From assembly GCA_036394995.1 (NCBI GenBank), contig DASWED010000113.1:1-17680 (forward strand): a DNA stretch of 17,680 bases, written 5' to 3'. The notes below the pieces were generated by a model. The model was not told the DNA's origin, ran no database searches, and was given only the letters and a program-made list of their open reading frames with translations. This DNA is from DASWED01 sp036394995. GTDB lineage: Bacteria > Actinomycetota > UBA4738 > JACQTL01. Positions 1 to 6,657 of this stretch are shown piece by piece. Every line of letters begins with the position of its first letter. Position 1 is the first letter of the stretch. The position numbers were made by a program, and so were the translations under genes.

Positions 1-722
1 ACCCACGCGCCGTCGGGGTCCAGGTTCGCGCCGGAGTCCGGCGGCGAGACCCGGCACAGCGCGGGATGGATGTTCGAGCAGTGGTCGCACTCGTGGTAGT
101 TCTCCGAGATCGTCTTCCAGTTCGCGGCGACGTCGTAGTCCTCACGGACCGCGGCCCGGAGCCCGGCCGGATCCCACGGTTCGACCATCTCGCGCATTGC
201 CCCCAGGTGTTCCTCGAGGGGCTGAGCGTCGCCCGAGACGTTCACCATCACGAATCCCGCCCACTCCTCCACGGCGAACTCGGGGAGCGGGTGCGCCGCC
301 GGGTCGAACTCGGGGACGTCGCGCATGGACGCGGCGCCCGCCAGCGACCCGTCGAGCCCGTAGGTCCATCCGTGGTACGGGCACACCACCGCCTTCCCGA
401 CGGAGGGAGGTGCCCCCGGCTCGGCCAGGAGGTGCCCTCGGTGCCGGCAGACGTCGGAGAACGCGCGCAGCCGCCCGTGGCCGTCCCGCACCAGAAGCAC
501 GGGCTCGCCCCCGGCGTCCGCGGCCCGGCGCGACCCCGCATCCGCCAGGTCCTCGGACCGTCCGACGCAGGTCCACGACACCTCGAACAGGTGCCGCATC
601 TCCCACGCGAACACGTCGTCGGACCGGTATGCCTCCGACGGGAGCCCCCGGCTCGTACCGAACGGCGCCAGCGCGGCGTCGATCCCCTCGGCGGGGAGCG
701 GCGGCAGGTCGCGGCCTGGCAT
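1..722 (-). CDS. Rieske non-heme iron oxygenase, alpha subunit (C-terminus beyond window)
   Basis: This is a partial gene; the first 240 residues are visible and the rest lies left of the window. The Rieske [2Fe-2S] site is clear: CRH at 92-94 and CPYH at 114-117 (C92, H94, C114, H117). It is followed by the start of the mononuclear-iron domain, NWK at 201-203 and ENYHECDHC at 207-215, with H214 and H219 as likely iron ligands; the third ligand, an Asp, would be outside the window. The ENY-x-EC-x-HC-x3-HP pattern resembles choline/glycine-betaine/carnitine-type monooxygenases more than classical ring hydroxylases, but the substrate is not decided by sequence. Such enzymes are cytoplasmic and need a reductase, which is not visible here. 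The ATG at 722 has a TAGCAT box 6 nt upstream, so translation is probably leaderless. It is divergent from korA. Confidence 0.9.
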   Translation of the reverse strand, partial: MPGRDLPPLPAEGIDAALAPFGTSRGLPSEAYRSDDVFAWEMRHLFEVSWTCVGRSEDLADAGSRRAADAGGEPVLLVRDGHGRLRAFSDVCRHRGHLLAEPGAPPSVGKAVVCPYHGWTYGLDGSLAGAASMRDVPEFDPAAHPLPEFAVEEWAGFVMVNVSGDAQPLEEHLGAMREMVEPWDPAGLRAAVREDYDVAANWKTISENYHECDHCSNIHPALCRVSPPDSGANLDPDGAW

Positions 723-728
723 GGGGCA

Positions 729-734
729 ATGCTA
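729..734 (-). promoter_or_regulatory. -10 box of the Rieske oxygenase gene (leaderless)
   Basis: TAGCAT on the minus strand ends 6 nt before the ATG at 722. No Shine-Dalgarno sequence precedes that ATG. This spacing puts transcription initiation at or next to the A of the start codon, the classic actinobacterial leaderless arrangement. No convincing -35 hexamer is seen at 16-18 nt. Predicted only. Confidence 0.5.
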
Positions 735-765
735 CGCCGGGCCTCTGATCGGTTCGCGGACGCGC

Positions 766-771
766 TACCAT
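766..771 (+). promoter_or_regulatory. Candidate -10 box of korAB
   Basis: TACCAT lies in the divergent gap between the Rieske gene and korA. It would place the transcript start near 778, giving a leader of about 39 nt before the korA ATG at 817. The -35 region is not recognisable. It lies only about 32 bp from the opposing Rieske -10 box, so the two promoters probably share control. Confidence 0.4.
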
Positions 772-778
772 CGATGTC

Positions 779-807
779 GGAGGGAGGCCCCGCTCCAACG
801 GCGGGCC
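779..807 (+). promoter_or_regulatory. korA leader: Shine-Dalgarno followed by a hairpin
   Basis: A strong purine tract (GGAGGGA, 779-785) is 31 nt before the korA ATG, too far to act directly. Between them, 786-793 (GGCCCCGC) can pair with 801-807 (GCGGGCC) with one bulged C. If the hairpin folds, the effective SD-to-ATG distance shrinks to about 9 nt (808-816). No other SD is visible for the 817 start. Confidence 0.35.
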
Positions 808-816
808 ACACTCGAG

Positions 817-2658
817 ATGAGCCCGAAGACCGTCGAAGAGCGTGAGCGCGTCGTCGTGCGCTTCGCCGGGGACTCCGGCGACGGCATGCAGTTGACGGGC
901 GACCGCTTCACCAGCGCTACCGCGATCCTCGGCAACGACCTGGCCACGCTGCCCGACTTCCCGGCGGAGATCCGGGCGCCCGCCGGGACGCTGGCCGGTG
1001 TGTCGGCGTTCCAGATCCATTTCGCTTCGCGGGACATCACCACGCCGGGGGACCGCCCGAACGTGCTCGTCGCGATGAACCCGGCCGCGCTGAAGACGAA
1101 CATCGGGGCCCTGGAGAAGGGCGGGACGCTCATCGTCAACGAGGACGCGTTCATCGGCCGGAATCTGGAGAAGGCCGGGTACGCGGAGAACCCGCTGGAG
1201 GACGGGTCCCTGGAGAGCTACCAGTTGTTCCGGGTCCCCATGACCACGATCACGGTGCGCGCGACCGAGGGTCTGGAGATCAGCAAGAAGGACGCCGAGC
1301 GGTCCAAGAACATGTTCGCGCTGGGGCTCGTGTCCTGGATGTTCGGCCGGCCCACCGAGGTCACGATCCGCTGGATCGAGGCCAAGTTCGCGGGCAAGGA
1401 GGACATCAAGGAGGCGAACCTCGCCGCGTTCAAGGCCGGCTACAACTTCGGCGAGACCACCGAGCTGTTCGCGCACTCCTACGAGGTCAAGCCGTTCCAG
1501 GCTGCCCCCGGCCTGTACCGCAACGTCAGCGGGGCCACCGCGCTGTCGTGGGGCCTCATCGCGGCGTCGGTCCGCAGCGGCCTGCCGCTGTTCTACGCGT
1601 CGTACCCGATCACGCCGGCCTCCGAGCTGCTCCACGAGCTGTCCCGACGGAAGAACTTCGGGGTGCGGACACTGCAGGCCGAGGACGAGATCGCGGCGGC
1701 GGGCGCGGCGTTGGGGGCGGCGTTCGGGGGTTCGTTGGGCGTCACCGGGACCAGCGGCCCGGGGCTCGACCTCAAGACCGAGACCATCGGGCTGGCGGTG
1801 ATGCTGGAGCTGCCCATGATCATCGTGGACGTCATGCGGGCCGGCCCCTCGACCGGGATGCCCACGAAGACCGAGGCCGGGGACCTCCTGCAGGCCCTGT
1901 ACGGGCGCCACGGCGAGTCGCCGCTGCCGGTGGTGGCGGCATCCACCCCGTCGAACTGCTTCGACGTGGCCATCGAGGCCGTGCGGATCGCGGTGAAGTA
2001 CCGCACGCCGGTGATCCTGCTGTCCGACACGTACCTGGGGAACTCCTCCGAGCCGTGGTTGCTGCCCGACCTGGACACGCTGCCGGTCATCGATCCCGAC
2101 TTCGCCACCGAGCCGAACACCCCCGACGGGTTCATGCCCTACCTTCGGAACGAGTACCTGGCCCGGCCGTGGGCCCTGCCCGGCACCCCCGGGCTGGAGC
2201 ACCGCGTGGGTGGGCTGGAGAAGGAGGATGGCACCGGGAACATCTCGTACTCGCCGGAGAACCACGCGCGGATGACCGAGCTGCGGGCGGCGAAGATCGC
2301 CGGCATCGCCGACGACATCCCGCCGCTGGAGGTCGACGACGAGACGGGGGACGCCGAGCTGCTCGTGCTGGGCTGGGGCTCCACCTTGGGGGCCATCCGG
2401 GCCGCCGTCCGCCGGCTCCGGGGCGAGGGGCGGAAGGTGGCGTTCGCCCACCTGTGGCACCTGAACCCGTTGCCCCGCAACATCGGCGAGGTCCTGGCGC
2501 GCTACCCCAAGGTCCTGGTCCCCGAGCTGAACACCGGGCAACTCCTGAAGGTCATCCGGGCGGAGTTCCTGGTCCCGGCCGAGGGATACTCGAAAGTGGA
2601 GGGCCAGCCGATGTTCACCGAGGAACTCGAGCAGGAGATCGTGAGGAGGCTCACGTGA
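817..2658 (+). CDS. korA: 2-oxoacid:ferredoxin oxidoreductase, fused gamma-alpha subunit (KorA)
   Basis: This is the large subunit of a two-subunit 2-oxoacid (probably 2-oxoglutarate) oxidoreductase, which converts a 2-oxoacid and CoA to acyl-CoA and CO2 while reducing ferredoxin. It has 613 residues. The gamma domain comes first, with the signature RFAGDSGDGMQ at 15-25. The pyrimidine-binding alpha domain starts near 235 with YPITPAS at 263-269, and the C-terminal domain covers roughly 480-613. This gamma-alpha order and length are typical of actinobacterial KorA. ATG 817 is chosen because the family N-terminus begins just before the gamma signature; an upstream in-frame ATG at 721 would add unrelated residues and run into the divergent Rieske start. 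The stop overlaps the korB GTG by 4 nt (GTGA), indicating translational coupling. Substrate assignment (2-oxoglutarate versus other 2-oxoacids) is by family similarity only. Confidence 0.95.
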   Translation: MSPKTVEERERVVVRFAGDSGDGMQLTGDRFTSATAILGNDLATLPDFPAEIRAPAGTLAGVSAFQIHFASRDITTPGDRPNVLVAMNPAALKTNIGALEKGGTLIVNEDAFIGRNLEKAGYAENPLEDGSLESYQLFRVPMTTITVRATEGLEISKKDAERSKNMFALGLVSWMFGRPTEVTIRWIEAKFAGKEDIKEANLAAFKAGYNFGETTELFAHSYEVKPFQAAPGLYRNVSGATALSWGLIAASVRSGLPLFYASYPITPASELLHELSRRKNFGVRTLQAEDEIAAAGAALGAAFGGSLGVTGTSGPGLDLKTETIGLAVMLELPMIIVDVMRAGPSTGMPTKTEAGDLLQALYGRHGESPLPVVAASTPSNCFDVAIEAVRIAVKYRTPVILLSDTYLGNSSEPWLLPDLDTLPVIDPDFATEPNTPDGFMPYLRNEYLARPWALPGTPGLEHRVGGLEKEDGTGNISYSPENHARMTELRAAKIAGIADDIPPLEVDDETGDAELLVLGWGSTLGAIRAAVRRLRGEGRKVAFAHLWHLNPLPRNIGEVLARYPKVLVPELNTGQLLKVIRAEFLVPAEGYSKVEGQPMFTEELEQEIVRRLT

Positions 2659-3734
2659 CGGGCGCCGTGCACGGCGGGAACGGCAACGGGAGCGGGCGGC
2701 CGGCGGCAGCGGGTCCTCCCACCGGGCCCCTGACGCTGACCAAGAAGGACTTCACCTCGGACCAGGAGGTCCGGTGGTGCCCCGGATGCGGGGACTACGC
2801 GATCCTCGCGGCCGTGCAGTCGTTCATGCCGGAGCTGGGCGTTCCCCCGCACCAGACCGTGTTCGTCTCCGGGATCGGCTGCTCGGGCCGGTTCACGTAC
2901 TACATGGACACGTACGGGATGCACGGCATCCACGGCCGGGCCCCGGCCATCGCGACGGGCCTGGCGACCACCCGGCGGGACCTGTCGGTGTGGGTGATCA
3001 CCGGCGACGGCGACGCACTCTCGATCGGCGGGAACCACCTCATCCACTCGCTTCGGCGGAACGTGAACCTGAAGATCCTCATGTTCAACAACCAGATCTA
3101 CGGGCTGACGAAGGGCCAGTACTCGCCGACCAGCGAGGAGGGGAAGGTCACGAAGTCCACGCCGTTCGGCTCGCTCGACCACCCGTTCAACCCGGTGGCG
3201 CTGGCCCTCGGGGCGGAGGGGTCGTTCGTGGCGAGGACCATCGACAACGACCGACAGCACCTCACGTCGGTGCTCCGGGCGGCGGCGCAGCACCGCGGCA
3301 CGTCGTTCATCGAGATCTACCAGAACTGCAACGTGTTCAACGACGGTGCGTTCGACGCCCTCCGCGAGAAGGGTGCCGGCGCGGTCCACAACCAGATCCG
3401 CATCGAGGACGGGAAGCCGGTCATCTTCGACGAGGGGAAGCGGTGCGTGAAGGTGGGGGAGAACGGCCGCCTGGAGATCGCCGAGACCGAGTCCACCGCA
3501 CAGGAGCAGATCGTCATCCACGACGCCCACGCCGACGACCCGACGCTGGCCTTCCAGCTGGCGCACCTGGCCACCCGGCCGACCATGCCCACGCCGATCG
3601 GCGTGTTCCGCGATATCTCCCGCCCCGTCTACGGCGACGCCATGGACGCCCAGATCGACCAGGCCACCGCCAAGCTCGGCCAGGGCGACCTCGCCAAGCT
3701 CCTGACCGGCGGCGACACCTGGGTCGTGAAGTAG
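2655..3734 (+). CDS. korB: 2-oxoacid:ferredoxin oxidoreductase beta subunit (KorB)
   Basis: This is the TPP-binding beta subunit and partner of KorA, 359 residues long. The GTG start at 2655 has AGGAGG at 2644-2649, 5 nt away, and overlaps the korA stop. A low-complexity Gly/Asn/Ala-rich tail (residues 1-25) precedes the conserved core. Visible landmarks are WCPGCG at 41-46, IGCSG at 74-78, the TPP/Mg motif starting GDGD at 117, and NNQIYGLTKGQYSPTS at 145-160. Cysteines 42, 45, 76 and 225 match the spacing of the four [4Fe-4S] ligands in archaeal two-subunit oxidoreductases (known family feature), so the electron-relay cluster is probably intact. No ferredoxin or accessory KorC/KorD gene is adjacent. 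The gene ends in a hairpin shared with the convergent remnant. Confidence 0.95.
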   Translation: MTGAVHGGNGNGSGRPAAAGPPTGPLTLTKKDFTSDQEVRWCPGCGDYAILAAVQSFMPELGVPPHQTVFVSGIGCSGRFTYYMDTYGMHGIHGRAPAIATGLATTRRDLSVWVITGDGDALSIGGNHLIHSLRRNVNLKILMFNNQIYGLTKGQYSPTSEEGKVTKSTPFGSLDHPFNPVALALGAEGSFVARTIDNDRQHLTSVLRAAAQHRGTSFIEIYQNCNVFNDGAFDALREKGAGAVHNQIRIEDGKPVIFDEGKRCVKVGENGRLEIAETESTAQEQIVIHDAHADDPTLAFQLAHLATRPTMPTPIGVFRDISRPVYGDAMDAQIDQATAKLGQGDLAKLLTGGDTWVVK

Positions 3735-3754
3735 CTCCCGCCCCGAGGAGCTAC
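3731..3754. terminator. Hairpin between convergent korB and the beta-helix remnant
   Basis: This is a perfect 8-bp inverted repeat, GTAGCTCC (3731-3738) and GGAGCTAC (3747-3754), with an 8-nt loop. It contains the TAG stop of korB in one arm and the TAG stop of the opposing gene in the other. There is no T tract on either side, so it is at best an intrinsic terminator of the U-less type common in actinobacteria. Confidence 0.55.
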
Positions 3755-4475
3755 GCCATCGTGCGGCAGCGGGAGAACTCGGACGTATCGCGGGTCCCCG
3801 TTGCCAGCGCGGTCACCGCGTCGCCCGTCGGCACCAGCTTCGTGAACGTCTTGGCGAAGTCGGCCTTCCCGTCGTCGTCCGTCGTGGCCTTCAGGGTGCC
3901 GAGGAGTGTCCGCCCCTCCCCGTGGTGGGAGCTGTCGCAGGCGGCGCCGAACCGGACCTCGATCGTGAACATGGTGCTCGGTTGGAGCCCCCGACCTGCG
4001 CGAGCGTCGCGCCGCCGAGCTCCACGCCGACGTTGTTCGGAACCGGCTTCGTCCCGGTGACGTCAACGCCGACGTAGTTGCCCGGGACGGTGTTCCCGTA
4101 GTTGGTGACGTCCACGGCGCTGTACGTGGCGCCGTCCAGGAGGTTGCGGTCCCTGGGCTTGTAGCCGCCGATCGTGTTCAGCTGTGAGATCACGAGGACG
4201 TCGAATTGGTTCGCCACCACGTTCGTCCCGGTCACGTCCGTCCCGAAGTAGTTCCCGGCCACGACGTTGTGGCCGACGCCGCCACCCGACAGGGCGAGCG
4301 CGGTGTCGCCGAAGCCGTTCATGACCAGCCCGCGGATCACCGAGTTGTGCGTGGCCAGGTTGATCCCCTCCCCGGCCGATCCCAGCTTCGAGCCGTTGAT
4401 CACGATCCGGAGGTGCCCCGGGGCGGCGCCGCTCTGGGTGAGCCCGTTGATCGTGACGGGCTGGGCCTGGGGTGA
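3751..4475 (-). pseudogene. Remnant of a parallel beta-helix repeat surface protein (5'-truncated, frameshifted)
   Basis: Two reading frames together look like the family of secreted right-handed beta-helix proteins. From about 4475 to 3980 one frame gives VTINGLTQSG, NSVIRGLVMNG, NYFGTDVTGT, NYVGVDVTGT and VGGS, the N-x-(F/V)-G-x-D-V-T-G repeat of that family. At about 3975-4000 the reading frame must change to continue with TMFTIEVRF, EGRTLLG and TSEFSRC, which is the usual C-terminal beta-sandwich module ending at TAG 3751. No signal peptide, N-terminus or usual block of many repeats is present. The frame is closed at its 5' side by the TGA that ends the upstream desulfurase-like gene. I read this as a decayed gene with a 5' deletion and an internal deletion/frameshift. 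Sequencing or assembly error at the shift is possible, but it would not restore the missing N-terminus. Confidence 0.75.
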
Positions 4476-5615
4476 TCACCTGCGGCTGGTCTGTTCGAAG
4501 TGTTGGAGCTCGGCGATGAGGGGGCGGAGCTCGGTCAAGAGGCGATCTACGACCTCTTCGGTAGTGTCGCGGCCGCAGCCGATGCGGAACGCGATGGTGT
4601 CGGGTGTGCCCATGGCCTCGAGGACGGGGGAGGGCTCGTCGACGGAGCCGGTGGCGACGGAGCCGGCGTCCAGGCGGAAGCCTCGTTCGTCCAGGGCTTC
4701 GAACAGGGCCTCGGGGTCCACGCCCTCGGCCGACCAGCACACGAGGTGCGGCGTTCGCTGGGTGGGGTGGCCGTGGAGGCTGACGCCCTCGATGGCCTCC
4801 AGGCCGGCCCGGAGGCGGGTCGTCAGCGCCCACAGGCGGCCGGCCTCATCGGAGAGCTCGGCGCTGGCCGCATCGAGCGCGGCCGCCATGGCCACGATGC
4901 CGGGGAGGTTCGGCGCGCCGGGGCGTCGGCGGCGCTCGCGGTCGTCGCCCTCCCGGACGGGGAGGGTCACTCCGGTGCGAACGAACAGCGTCCCGACGCC
5001 GGGAGGGCCACCGAACTTTCGGCCCGACAGCGAGAGCAGGTCGACCTCCAGGCTTCGAACGTCCACCGGAAGGTGGCCCACCGTCTGGCAGGCATCGGTG
5101 TGGAACGCGGCACCTGCTTCATGCGCCAGCGACGCGGCCTCCGCAACCGGCTGGAGGGTTCCCACCTCGTGATTCGCGTGCTGGACGGACGCCAGGACCG
5201 TTCCCGGCGATCGAACGAGGTCCAGGTAGCGATCCAGGTCGAGCTTGCCCTCGGGGTCGACCGGTGCCTGCACGACCTCGAACCCCTGGTCCGCCAGCGC
5301 CCTCCCGGCGCCGAGCACGGCGGGGTGCTCGACGGCCGAGGTCACCACTCGCCCCTCCCCGCGGGCCCTCGTGAGCCACCACACCGCCAGCGCGACGGAC
5401 TCCGTTCCTCCGGAGGTGAACAGGATCTCCCCGGGCTGCGCGCCGATCGCCGCCGCGACCCGGTCCCGGGCGTCCTCGAGGGCGTTGTCGGCCTCCCGCC
5501 CCACGGCATGGGAGCGCAGGGGATCGCCGAACCGATCCAGGGCCTCGATCAGCGCCTCACGCGCCGCCGGGTGCAGCGGCGTGGGCGTGTGGTGGTCGAG
5601 ATAGGCGCCGTCCAC
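4476..5615 (-). CDS. Cysteine desulfurase-like class V aminotransferase lacking the catalytic Cys
   Basis: This is a PLP-dependent fold-type I enzyme of the NifS/IscS family, 379 residues, the usual family length. Conserved elements: EHPAV with H97 (PLP stacking), ANHEVGTLQP at 147-156, TDACQTVGHLPVDV at 173-186 (D174, Q177), and SGRK-FGG at 197-203 with K200 as the Schiff-base lysine. Two departures stand out. The residue before K200 is Arg instead of the usual His. The active-site loop, normally GSACxSGS-x-EPS, reads GSVATGSVDEPS at 318-329, so the sulfur-accepting cysteine is Ala321. A standard persulfide mechanism is therefore unlikely; it may be a desulfurase paralogue with a lyase or transaminase activity. 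GTG 5615 is the only plausible in-frame start giving YLDHHTPTP near the N-terminus; the ATG at 5625 is out of frame. No partner gene (tRNA thiolase, IscU) is adjacent. Confidence 0.85.
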   Translation of the reverse strand: MDGAYLDHHTPTPLHPAAREALIEALDRFGDPLRSHAVGREADNALEDARDRVAAAIGAQPGEILFTSGGTESVALAVWWLTRARGEGRVVTSAVEHPAVLGAGRALADQGFEVVQAPVDPEGKLDLDRYLDLVRSPGTVLASVQHANHEVGTLQPVAEAASLAHEAGAAFHTDACQTVGHLPVDVRSLEVDLLSLSGRKFGGPPGVGTLFVRTGVTLPVREGDDRERRRRPGAPNLPGIVAMAAALDAASAELSDEAGRLWALTTRLRAGLEAIEGVSLHGHPTQRTPHLVCWSAEGVDPEALFEALDERGFRLDAGSVATGSVDEPSPVLEAMGTPDTIAFRIGCGRDTTEEVVDRLLTELRPLIAELQHFEQTSRR

Positions 5616-5651
5616 GGTCCGGCATCTTCTCAGGGGTTCGAGCAATCGGGT

Positions 5652-5690
5652 GCCGCCGGGCCCGGGCCATCGCGGCCCGACCCCGGCGGC
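5652..5690. repeat. Large GC-rich inverted repeat upstream of the desulfurase-like gene
   Basis: Arms 5652-5668 and 5674-5690 are 17 nt each, pair at 15 of 17 positions, and enclose a 5-nt loop (ATCGC). It lies 37 nt upstream of the GTG at 5615, probably in its leader if transcription starts further right. No gene covers it. It could be a leader hairpin, an attenuator or a dispersed palindromic element. Confidence 0.55.
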
Positions 5691-5752
5691 CCACGCACGG
5701 TTTCGGGCGAACGAGGACACATCAGGGTCTTCTCTGCGATAGAAGCCGGTGC

Positions 5753-5758
5753 TAGTAT
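5753..5758 (+). promoter_or_regulatory. Candidate -10 box for the small zinc-finger gene
   Basis: TAGTAT, preceded at one base by a TG (TGC-TAGTAT, extended -10 form), lies 49 nt before the proposed CTG start. The -35 is weak (TTCTCT at 5730-5735, 17-nt spacer). It is AT-rich against a very GC-rich background, which is the main support. Confidence 0.4.
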
Positions 5759-5807
5759 CCCCGGCACTTCGAGCCGCCCCGCGGCGAGACGACCAGGGAG
5801 CGCCCAG

Positions 5808-5990
5808 CTGTCCAGACGCACGCAGGACGTCGAGGACCCCGAACCGGAGCAGAGCGAAGGCCGCCCCGGCGAGGCTCGCCACTGCCGCGTCTGTGGCATC
5901 AAGTTGTCCGCATACAACCCGAATCCGTACTGCTGGCAGCACGCCATCGGCCACCCCTGGCGCGGTCCAACCGCCAAGCCGAAGTACTGA
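5808..5990 (+). CDS. Small zinc-finger protein, about 60 residues, probable CTG start
   Basis: The reading frame ending at TGA 5988 encodes a compact Cys/His finger: CRVCGIKLSAYNP, then CWQH, i.e. C-x2-C...C-x2-H, followed by a short basic tail ending KPKY. The C-x2-C-G-x2-L-S-x-Y-N pattern is one I associate with short actinobacterial zinc-finger proteins; no function is assigned. There is no in-frame ATG, GTG or TTG for about 100 codons upstream of the finger. The best start is CTG 5808, which has AGGGAG at 5795-5800 with 7-nt spacing. The N-terminal half (about 24 residues) is acidic and probably disordered. The gene is convergent with the unknown membrane protein, whose stop is 9 nt away. 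The coding call rests on the finger; the start is uncertain. Confidence 0.6.
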   Translation: MSRRTQDVEDPEPEQSEGRPGEARHCRVCGIKLSAYNPNPYCWQHAIGHPWRGPTAKPKY

Positions 5991-5998
5991 GCCGCCGT

Positions 5999-6592
5999 TC
6001 AGCAGAGGAGGGTGAGCCGGGGGTCGGCCCCCGGTCCGATCAGCGCCGCGCCGACGGGCCCGACGTACAGGAGCGGGTCGATGTCCACCTCGCCGTGGGT
6101 GCGGACCCCCAACACCGAGCGGAGGTGCGAGGTCATCTTCCAGAAGTACACGGCGTGCATCCGGCTGCCGTAGAACGACCACAGGTCCCGGCCGCCGTCG
6201 AAATGGAACGCGTCGGGCCCGGGGACCATCCACTGCACCCGGTGGAGGTCGGGCAGGTCCGCCCTCCGGCTGAGCGCCGACAGCAGCCGTGGACCGACCC
6301 TCAACGGTTCCGTCGGCGTGCTGCCCGGGAACACCGGGATCCCGGCCCGCCCGCAGACGCCCCCATGGCCGGCGCGCTGGGGGAGGGGCGAGGGCGAGCT
6401 CACCGGGCTGGAATCGATCGAGGTGGGAGCCGGCGCGGCATCGGCCGGCGATGGGCGTTGGCTCGGAGAGCCCGGCCCGGCTCGTGCCACGGAAGCGCTC
6501 TCCCGCGTGGCGAGGGAAAGCGTCACGGCGAGCGCGACCAGCACCAGGAACGCCGCCACTGCGGGGCCCTCGCGCGTCGGTGCCATCTCCAC
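5999..6592 (-). CDS. Membrane-anchored or secreted protein of unknown function
   Basis: I do not recognise this family. The 197-residue product has a short charged N-terminus and one hydrophobic segment at about 11-29 (rich in Ala/Val/Leu), which could be a signal peptide or a signal anchor. A Pro/Ser/Ala-rich linker follows at about 38-73, then a globular domain of about 120 residues with aromatic patches (WMVPG at 121-125, WSFYGSRMHAVYFWKM at 138-153). There are only two cysteines, C80 and C197, the latter being the last residue; they bracket the domain and could form a disulfide outside the cell. The start is either GTG 6592 or ATG 6586; neither has a well-spaced Shine-Dalgarno sequence. 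It is divergent from the AidB-type dehydrogenase with a 65-nt gap. Confidence 0.65.
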   Translation of the reverse strand: MEMAPTREGPAVAAFLVLVALAVTLSLATRESASVARAGPGSPSQRPSPADAAPAPTSIDSSPVSSPSPLPQRAGHGGVCGRAGIPVFPGSTPTEPLRVGPRLLSALSRRADLPDLHRVQWMVPGPDAFHFDGGRDLWSFYGSRMHAVYFWKMTSHLRSVLGVRTHGEVDIDPLLYVGPVGAALIGPGADPRLTLLC

Positions 6593-6657
6593 CCATCAGA
6601 CTGCGCCATCCGGCCCCAGGTTGCCAAGGGGTCACCGGGCGCGATTCACTGGGCGGC

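Noticed and set aside
721..816. Earlier in-frame ATG for korA
   Set aside because: The added 32 residues are unlike the family and would overlap the divergent Rieske start codon.
774..845. Possible 23-codon leader peptide overlapping the korA start
   Set aside because: Its ATG would be upstream of or at the predicted transcript start, with no SD, and the peptide has no regulatory codon run.
142..2541. A very long open frame on the minus strand across korA and the Rieske gene
   Set aside because: It is antisense to korA, whose protein motifs are unmistakable, and it encodes low-complexity Arg/Gly/Pro-rich sequence typical of GC-rich shadows.
4470..4490. Selenocysteine-type readthrough of the TGA linking the desulfurase-like gene to the beta-helix remnant
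   Set aside because: No SECIS-like hairpin was evident, and the two protein parts have unrelated functions; a shared frame is a one-in-three coincidence.
5605..5630. ATG at 5625 (minus) as the start of the desulfurase-like gene
   Set aside because: It is out of frame with the conserved PLP motifs; GTG 5615 is in frame.
4500..5807. Long upstream extension of the small zinc-finger frame on the plus strand
   Set aside because: It runs antisense to the desulfurase-like gene with no recognisable protein features; only the last part near 5808-5990 is supported.
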